From IMG/VR virus record IMGVR_UViG_3300006735_000347, positions 1 to 20,310 of that record: a stretch of 20,310 nucleotides of DNA; one strand, given 5' to 3'. The position numbers and the translations under genes are program-made. Of this stretch, positions 15,707 to 20,310 are shown one piece after another. Numbering within the stretch: position 1 is the stretch's first letter; each line of letters begins with the position of its first letter. Under the pieces are notes generated by a model. It made no database searches. It was not told where the DNA came from and saw only the letters and a list, made by a program, of their open reading frames with translations. The DNA is from a virus.

Positions 15707-17216
15707 TTGAAATCTCCTTAACAGGCAATTCGGTTTCATCTTCTTGGAAGGCTGGGACATACCAACACCGTATGGTTGTCCGCTGGCCTTTCTTTTTAGT
15801 AACATGTTGCTTTCCACTGTCGCCGCCCATGTCGCGTATCATCTGGATGATTTGAGCTCGGGTCTGACCAACAAACCTGCGGTGGTGCAGAAACTCCAAC
15901 AGACCTTCCAACTTAAACTTCGTCACACCACCATCGGTCCACGGCTTATTCATCTCAATCTCTTCGGGAGCCATGGCACGAATGTGACTGGTGCAATAGG
16001 AGAACAGGTGCTCTTTGAACTGACCCGCAATCGTTTCCTCATACGGAACATCGATGTACGTTGCTTGGCTCATCAAACCGTTGACCATCTTCTGCCAATT
16101 CTGTGGTTTGGTGGTCGGCGGCATGAAGTTGCATTGCTCCATACATGCTCTCTGCCAGAGCGTCTGGTTCTGTAGTTGCTCCGAACTCAACTGAATCCGT
16201 AGTCCGTTTACATCCATGAAGTACAACCGCGGCTCCGACAACATGATCGTCAACCCACCAACCTGTGGTGCATCGGGAGAGTCATCGGTGATACCATGCT
16301 TTGCAACCACACAAAGAGATGGGTCACAGTAGGACTTGAAAGGCTCGTCTTTACAGGTATACCCCCAGTCCTTCTTGTCATGCTGCTTGATCACAGTCAG
16401 CACCTCTGAGGATGGAAGGGGCGGAGAGAATAACGTGCGGTTGTATTCTTCCAGGGAAGCTTGCCAACTATCCGGAAACTTCTTCTTGCAGTACACACCC
16501 ATAAAGAACAGCAGCTTGTTCCTGGGTTCGCTCTGTGGTCCATCGGAGAAAATGTTGCGGATGCATGGGGGACCATCAGAGAAATGCTTACGCGTTTGCG
16601 TTGTAGATCTTATGGCTTCCAGATCGGACAGGTTTACCCTGGCTTTATTCGCCGCAACTAAGAACTCATCGAGTTCCATGGACTCTGTCTTCCGGTCGTA
16701 GCAAAACCGTTGCGGGGTTTCTGCATCAAAGTATGGCATGTTTATGAAGTTGCCCACGTCTCCTCGCTCTACGATGATTGAGTCCTGCTTGGGGAATATC
16801 TCTGCTCCGCTGTGACCCAGCATAATCGCCATCTCTGTCAGATACTCTCTAGCTACAGACGCTTGCTCCCACTCTTTAAGGAATAGATACAGGTGGGCGC
16901 CGCCGGACTTGGACCTACACTGAAGCAGCGGAAGCTTTAGCTTTTGGATCCTGTCTTGTAATTCTTTTTGATTTAAATCGTACACATCAATGTCGATAGC
17001 CCCGAACCGACACGCGTTGTCCTCGTTGATAGGGATCGCGCCAACACCCTGCTTCCCATCGATGTGATCTTGTACAAGCTTCTCGGTCAGAGGCTCTCGG
17101 ATAATCTTACTTTTTGAATCTGCTTTTCCATTGCGACCCACTCTCCCAACAGAGGTGGTGCCATGCGCGTTCTTTGCGCCTGCAAAAACGGCAAGCAACT
17201 TCTTTGCCTGTGACAT
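15690..17216 (-). CDS. Archaeo-eukaryotic-type (AEP, TOTE-like) DNA primase with SSB-like tail, 508 aa
   Basis: A 508-residue primase candidate. The N-terminal AEP catalytic core shows GAIDIDVYD with the D75-x-D77 metal pair, then CRSKSGGAHLYLFL (100-113), whose GGxH (105-108) is the nucleotide-binding motif, and GAEIFPKQ (137-144), typical of the TOTE/phage AEP group. After it, C218 (PPCIRNIF), C288, C297 and C302 could form a four-Cys metal or Fe-S site like that of primase large-subunit domains. The C-terminal region (about 320-480) is not assigned; no helicase Walker A is present, so unlike T7 gp4 this is not a primase-helicase fusion. The last residues NDIPF resemble the bacterial SSB tail. 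GAGGAG lies 6 nt before the ATG. It would start DNA synthesis for PolA. Confidence 0.87.
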   Translation of the reverse strand: MSQAKKLLAVFAGAKNAHGTTSVGRVGRNGKADSKSKIIREPLTEKLVQDHIDGKQGVGAIPINEDNACRFGAIDIDVYDLNQKELQDRIQKLKLPLLQCRSKSGGAHLYLFLKEWEQASVAREYLTEMAIMLGHSGAEIFPKQDSIIVERGDVGNFINMPYFDAETPQRFCYDRKTESMELDEFLVAANKARVNLSDLEAIRSTTQTRKHFSDGPPCIRNIFSDGPQSEPRNKLLFFMGVYCKKKFPDSWQASLEEYNRTLFSPPLPSSEVLTVIKQHDKKDWGYTCKDEPFKSYCDPSLCVVAKHGITDDSPDAPQVGGLTIMLSEPRLYFMDVNGLRIQLSSEQLQNQTLWQRACMEQCNFMPPTTKPQNWQKMVNGLMSQATYIDVPYEETIAGQFKEHLFSYCTSHIRAMAPEEIEMNKPWTDGGVTKFKLEGLLEFLHHRRFVGQTRAQIIQMIRDMGGDSGKQHVTKKKGQRTTIRCWYVPAFQEDETELPVKEISNDIPF

Positions 17217-17239
17217 TTACTGCTCCTCACGTTGAAGTC

Positions 17240-17271
17240 GAGGACGGCGAATAGATCCAGCCGCCGTCCTC
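17240..17271. other. Perfect 10-bp inverted repeat between SSB-like and primase genes
   Basis: GAGGACGGCG (17240-17249) and CGCCGTCCTC (17262-17271) form a GC-rich 10-bp stem with a 12-nt loop, filling most of the 63-bp gap between the SSB-like stop (17280) and the primase start (17216). In leftward transcripts it would fold just after the SSB-like stop codon and end about 18 nt before the primase ribosome binding site. No U-tract follows on either strand, so it is not a standard intrinsic terminator. Possible roles are an mRNA 3'-end stabiliser, an RNase processing site or a partial attenuator. Confidence 0.8.
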
Positions 17272-17279
17272 TAGGCTAC

Positions 17280-18083
17280 TCAAAACGGGATTTCGTCCTC
17301 GTTTTTGTCAGAAGTACTGTCACGGGAGGAGGAGTCTCCCTCTTCTGGCGCAGCCTTTACTTCGCCCGCAGCGATACTCTCGCGGAAGGCTTTTGCCTCA
17401 AGCATAAGATCGCGGTTCTGAACCAACCCAACCTTTTCAATATGGTAGTTGAACCACGTACCTTGGTCATTGCTCTCCTCAACAGTGGTAAACTTCCACT
17501 GAGTGGCAAACAACGGAGGCAAAACCATCTGCCCTGTCTTTGGGTGCTTGATCTTTTGCATCGCAATCTGGGTCTTCCAACGACGGCTGACCTTCAACTG
17601 GCTAGACTTCATGTCGATCACAACAGGTTGTGTGATCCCGTCCTCACCAATCACCAAGCAGAAGTGCTGATCCGACTTGACCAACTCGTTGCCGTTAGGA
17701 AGAATTTCCTTGGCCCCTGATCGTGTAGTCTTTTGCAAGACAGGGTCAGTTGCAGGGATCTCTCCTTGAAATCCTCCACCTTGGTCACGCGGAATAAACT
17801 CCAAATACTTGACGGTCTGGAAGCAAGGCACAACAACGATGCCCTTCTCTCCAGTGAACAGTTCCATGGTGACGTTGTTAAACATATCACCCTGCTCTGA
17901 CCCATGAATGTAATCAGATTCACGCTTCTTGAGTTGAGGGGACATTGCTTGCAGGATACGAACGAACGGTATCAGCATCTCGGAACTGTCAAAGGACGCG
18001 CCTTCACCAGCAAACTCTAGGATGTCGTCCATGACATCTGTGCTTAACTCTGCACTTTTTTTCTTAGCAACTGCGTTACCCAT
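17280..18083 (-). CDS. Probable single-stranded DNA-binding protein, 267 aa
   Basis: A 267-residue protein of a phage family I recall being annotated as ssDNA-binding. An N-terminal helical part (10-28) precedes IPFVRILQAMSPQLKKRESDYIHG (38-61). Beta-rich segments follow (GIVVVPCFQTVKYLEFIPRD 81-100; SDQHFCLVIGED 137-148; PVVIDMKSSQLKVSRRWKTQI 153-173; QWKFTTVEE 195-203). A Ser/Glu-rich disordered tail (244-262) ends in DEIPF, closely resembling the DDDIPF tip of E. coli SSB that recruits replication proteins. The frame is open upstream to 18284, but GGAGG lies 7 nt before the ATG at 18083, which follows the previous stop by 1 nt (TAATATG), so this start is preferred. The adjacent primase and polymerase fit a single-strand coating role at the fork. 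The assignment is probable, not proven. Confidence 0.72.
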   Translation of the reverse strand: MGNAVAKKKSAELSTDVMDDILEFAGEGASFDSSEMLIPFVRILQAMSPQLKKRESDYIHGSEQGDMFNNVTMELFTGEKGIVVVPCFQTVKYLEFIPRDQGGGFQGEIPATDPVLQKTTRSGAKEILPNGNELVKSDQHFCLVIGEDGITQPVVIDMKSSQLKVSRRWKTQIAMQKIKHPKTGQMVLPPLFATQWKFTTVEESNDQGTWFNYHIEKVGLVQNRDLMLEAKAFRESIAAGEVKAAPEEGDSSSRDSTSDKNEDEIPF

Positions 18084-18084
18084 A

Positions 18085-18642
18085 TTACTTCCTCCGAATT
18101 TGTGCTCTGCTTGAAATGAATGCCCCGAACATATCGAGGTCAACTGGTTTGCCTTCAACGACACGCTCTTTGATGAACGCTTTAAGTGTGGAAGGGTGAA
18201 CGTGGGTCTTGGTCTTCGGATCAAAGCCACGATCTTGTAGCAGTCCGACAACGTCTCCCGCCACGTTATCCTCGCCCTTACCAAAGGACACAGTTATGTC
18301 GTTCTTAATAATGTCGTCAAGGCGGTTGTCGCGAAGCCAGTTAAAAGCCTCCTCTTTCCGCGCAACTGGTATGGACGCAGAGACAATCATCTTGCGCTCA
18401 ACGGTACACCCGTCAACATCAACGCGCTCGACACCCATCTCATCCATCAATGCAGGTATGTTCTCGACCGAGAGCTTGTGCTTCTCCTGCACTAAAGATT
18501 TGATGTGGGCCTCTGCATCTCCGATCTCTTGCTCAACTTTGCGCAAGGATCGAACCAGTTGACTAAGCTGTTTCCCAGTACCAGAATCAATAGACGCTAG
18601 GGCCTCTGATTCGTCGTATAAGTCTTCGAATATATCACTCAT
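18085..18642 (-). CDS. Conserved phage protein of unknown function, 185 aa (first gene of the replication operon)
   Basis: A 185-residue protein. The N-terminus is acidic (MSDIFEDLYDESEA), and a heptad-like helix at about 25-60 (KQLSQLVRSLRKVEQEIGDAEAHIKSL with following residues) is probably a coiled coil. After ENIPALMDEMGVERVDVDG (60-78) come a beta strand (CTVERKMIVSASIP), ARKEEAFNWLRDNRLDDIIKNDITVSFGKGED, and a C-terminal part HPSTLKAFIKERV...DMFGAFISSRAQI. I have seen this order in many phage genomes immediately before an SSB-like gene, without an assigned function. GAGG at 9-nt spacing precedes the ATG, and the start sits at the edge of the divergent promoter region, so this is the operon's first gene. 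A role as a partner of the SSB-like protein is inference from position only. Confidence 0.78.
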   Translation of the reverse strand: MSDIFEDLYDESEALASIDSGTGKQLSQLVRSLRKVEQEIGDAEAHIKSLVQEKHKLSVENIPALMDEMGVERVDVDGCTVERKMIVSASIPVARKEEAFNWLRDNRLDDIIKNDITVSFGKGEDNVAGDVVGLLQDRGFDPKTKTHVHPSTLKAFIKERVVEGKPVDLDMFGAFISSRAQIRRK

Positions 18643-18719
18643 AAAGTTTTTCCTCTTCAGGGTTGATTTGTACGAACGCCGTATGCTATCCGTAACGAAG
18701 ACAATAGTGGAGGTATGTG
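18643..18719. promoter_or_regulatory. Divergent intergenic region, probable promoters for both replication operons
   Basis: The only divergent gap in the window: 77 bp between the 185-aa gene (leftward) and the SNF2-type helicase (rightward). It must hold, or lie downstream of, the promoters for both directions. Candidate elements are weak. On the + strand, TTGATT (18663-18668) lies upstream of TATGCT (18682-18687), but with a short 13-bp spacing. On the - strand, TTACGG and TACAAA are 17 bp apart but match the sigma-70 consensus poorly. The sequences may instead be for a phage-specified or activator-dependent polymerase. The rightward ribosome binding site GGAGG is at 18709-18713. Confidence 0.5.
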
Positions 18720-20189
18720 ATGGTTGTCAACTACAAATATAAGCTCCCGCCGTTTAATCACCAGGCAGATGCTTTGGAGTACGGCTGGGACAGGAATGAG
18801 TTCGGTCTGTTCATGGAGATGGGCACTGGGAAGTCAAAAGTTTTGATCGATAACATGGGTATGTTGTATCAAACTGGTAGGATTAATTTCGCTTTGGTCA
18901 TCGCACCCAAGGGTGTTTACCGCAACTGGGTAGCCAAGGAAATCCCCGAGCATATGTCCGACGACATCCCCCATCGCGTCATCCGTTGGGTGTCTGGTCC
19001 TAACAAAAAACAAACCGAGGAGATGCGCTCAGTCAAAGATAAATTCAACGGCCTAACTATATTTGTCATGAACGTGGAGTCGTTCTCCTCGATCAAGGGG
19101 AAGAATGCTGGGGAGTGGATGTCTCGTGCGCTTGGCAAGAACGGCCTGATCGCAATCGACGAATCAACAACTATCAAGAACCATAAAGCCAAGCGCACTA
19201 AAGCTCTAATGAAAATCGCTGCGGGGTTCAAGTATAGAAGACTCTTGACAGGCTCACCTATAACAAAAAGTCCGATGGATATCTATTCGCAGTGCGAGTT
19301 CCTCCGCCCTGGGCTGCTAGGTTACGAGTCATACTACGCATTCCAGGGACGATACGCTGTAGTGCAGCGCAAAACCATGGGCCAGGCAGCGTTCCAACAG
19401 ATCATCGGGTTCAAGAACATCGATGAACTGACTGGCAAGATCGACAGGTTCTCCTTCCGCGTACTAAAGAAAGACTGCCTCGATCTCCCCGACAAAATCT
19501 ACACCGCTAGATATGTCGGCATGACCGCGGAGCAGTTCAAGATGTACGAGGATGTACGGCGCCACGCTATGGTTCTGCTTGATGATGGCGAAATGGTCAC
19601 CGCACCTGCCGTGATTACCCAGATGCTCCGGCTACAACAGATCATGTCCGGTCATTTGAAGACCGACGACGATGAGATGATGTACTTCCCATCCAAACGA
19701 ATGGATGCTCTGACCGAGATCATGAACGAGCATGACGGTAAGGCTATCATCTGGTCACGGTTCCGCTATGACATCAAACAGATTACGCAAATGCTAAACG
19801 ATAAGTTCGGGGCAGGTTCCGCTGCGGCATACTTCGGGGACACAACCGACGACGACCGCAACAACATCGTCAAGAATTTCCAGAACCCTGATCACCCGCT
19901 CCGGTTTTTCGTAGGCAACCCAGCTACCGCTGGCTATGGTCTGACTTTAACCGAGGCAAACCTCGTGGTATACTACGCCAACGACTTCAACCTGGAGACG
20001 CGCATTCAATCAGAGGATCGAGCGCATCGAATCGGGCAGAAGAACAACGTAACATACATCGATCTGATCTGCGAGGGCAGCATCGATGAACGCATAGTCA
20101 AGGCCCTCCGTACCAAGATCAACATTGGGGCCAAGGTGCTAGGTGAAGAGGCAAGAGAATGGCTAAGTCTAAAACCCACGATGAAATAA
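18720..20189 (+). CDS. SNF2-type SF2 DNA helicase/translocase, 489 aa
   Basis: A 489-residue SNF2-family ATPase. An N-terminal Q-like segment PPFNHQADALEYG (10-22) precedes motif I MEMGTGKSK (32-40), Ia VIAPKGVYRNW (60-70), motif II IDEST (146-150; the usual DEAH is altered to DEST), motif III LLTGSP (175-180), motif IV-like KAIIWSRF (341-348), motif V ATAGYGLTLTEA (402-413) and motif VI QSEDRAHRIGQ (430-440). Both RecA-like lobes are complete. Such phage enzymes are ATP-driven duplex DNA translocases; some remodel forks or displace bound proteins (T4 UvsW is a functional parallel, not an identified homologue). The frame is open from GTG at 18717, but the ATG at 18720 has GGAGG at 6-nt spacing and is preferred. 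It is transcribed away from the replication operon and overlaps the next gene by 31 nt. Confidence 0.93.
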   Translation: MVVNYKYKLPPFNHQADALEYGWDRNEFGLFMEMGTGKSKVLIDNMGMLYQTGRINFALVIAPKGVYRNWVAKEIPEHMSDDIPHRVIRWVSGPNKKQTEEMRSVKDKFNGLTIFVMNVESFSSIKGKNAGEWMSRALGKNGLIAIDESTTIKNHKAKRTKALMKIAAGFKYRRLLTGSPITKSPMDIYSQCEFLRPGLLGYESYYAFQGRYAVVQRKTMGQAAFQQIIGFKNIDELTGKIDRFSFRVLKKDCLDLPDKIYTARYVGMTAEQFKMYEDVRRHAMVLLDDGEMVTAPAVITQMLRLQQIMSGHLKTDDDEMMYFPSKRMDALTEIMNEHDGKAIIWSRFRYDIKQITQMLNDKFGAGSAAAYFGDTTDDDRNNIVKNFQNPDHPLRFFVGNPATAGYGLTLTEANLVVYYANDFNLETRIQSEDRAHRIGQKNNVTYIDLICEGSIDERIVKALRTKINIGAKVLGEEAREWLSLKPTMK

Positions 20190-20310
20190 TCGAAACCATG
20201 GTAGACTTTAAGAAAGGGTTGAGAACCTTGGACACCGGATCCAGGGTTCTCGCCGAGCAAACTGGGCTTGAGGATGACGTAGCTAGGGCCTTGCTCCGTG
20301 GAATGAAGAA
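20159..20310 (+). CDS. Partial gene at the window end, unknown function (at least 50 aa)
   Basis: A reading frame opens at ATG 20159 and runs out of the window without a stop (50 full codons seen). GAGG at 20148-20151 gives 7-nt spacing to the ATG, and the start lies 31 nt inside the SNF2 gene, so translation is probably coupled. The visible protein starts MAKSKTHDEIIETMVDFKKG and continues with a charged helix-rich segment (GSRVLAEQTGLEDDVARALLRGM) that has a helix-turn-helix-like pattern. I do not recognise a family. The end, length and function are outside what can be seen. Confidence 0.65.
   Translation, partial: MAKSKTHDEIIETMVDFKKGLRTLDTGSRVLAEQTGLEDDVARALLRGMK

Noticed and set aside
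15707-15817. N-terminal 37-codon extension of the AlpA-like protein
   Set aside because: It lies wholly inside the primase gene, adds nothing like the domain, and the internal ATG at 15706 has an ideal AAGGAG.
294-16900. Prophage borders, tRNA genes, CRISPR arrays or insertion sequences
   Set aside because: Reading both strands showed no cloverleaf, regular repeat-spacer pattern, transposase or integrase motif.
15690-17216. TOTE conflict-type defence system
   Set aside because: The primase resembles the TOTE AEP group, but no nuclease or matching helicase partner is coupled to it, and the setting is a phage replication operon.
18084-18284. N-terminal 67-codon extension of the SSB-like protein
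   Set aside because: It overlaps the 185-aa gene in another frame, and GGAGG precedes the ATG at 18083, directly after the upstream stop.
18715-18720. Start-stop ATGTGA upstream of the SNF2-type gene as a regulatory mini-ORF
   Set aside because: Only 1 nt separates it from GGAGG, too close for initiation; the ATG at 18720 is correctly spaced.

Overview
The window looks like part of a tailed-phage genome, most plausibly a short-tailed (podovirus-type) marine phage of a Gram-negative bacterium. The reasons are gap-free packing of overlapping genes, a P22 gp10/T7 gp12-like tail hub, a series of Gln-, Gly- and Ala-rich virion proteins ending in a 1398-residue internal-protein candidate, and a compact phage replication operon with a family A DNA polymerase. 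The marine assignment rests on resemblance to proteins I recall from uncultured marine phages, and the host cannot be named from this sequence. I see no tRNA, rRNA, CRISPR array, insertion sequence, integrase, terminase, capsid, lysis or RNA polymerase gene.

Layout. Positions 31-11476 (+ strand) are the right-hand part of a virion module: a small DUF6447-like protein, the 704-aa hub, a 98-aa protein of unknown role, a 73-aa zinc ribbon, a 219-aa protein with a nine-glycine run, a 334-aa Gln-rich virion protein, a 905-aa low-complexity protein and the 1398-aa protein. Positions 18642-11470 (- strand) are a replication operon read in this order: a 185-aa conserved phage protein, a 267-aa SSB-like protein, a 10-bp hairpin, a 508-aa archaeo-eukaryotic-type primase, a 71-aa AlpA-like DNA-binding protein, a 509-aa SF1 (UvrD-like) helicase, a DUF6378-like protein, PolA and a 68-aa protein. 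Most junctions are ATGA overlaps. The two operons converge and overlap by 7 bp at 11470-11476. A 77-bp divergent region at 18643-18719 separates the replication operon from a rightward SNF2-type helicase (18720-20189) and a further gene cut by the window end.

How it fits together. The - strand operon supplies most of a DNA replication system: primase, polymerase with an intact proofreading domain, a probable single-strand binding protein and a helicase; the second helicase is divergent. Two details stand out. PolA carries Leu at the position equivalent to E. coli Phe762, and both the primase and the SSB-like protein end in the D/E-I-P-F tail typical of bacterial SSB. In the virion module, two neighbouring large proteins share an exact 20-nt in-frame repeat encoding DPRLEAE, and the largest carries three FVPI-x-x-NR motifs at its two ends. 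I found no clearly new enzymatic system; the SSB-tail mimicry and these motifs are the best candidates for something undescribed.
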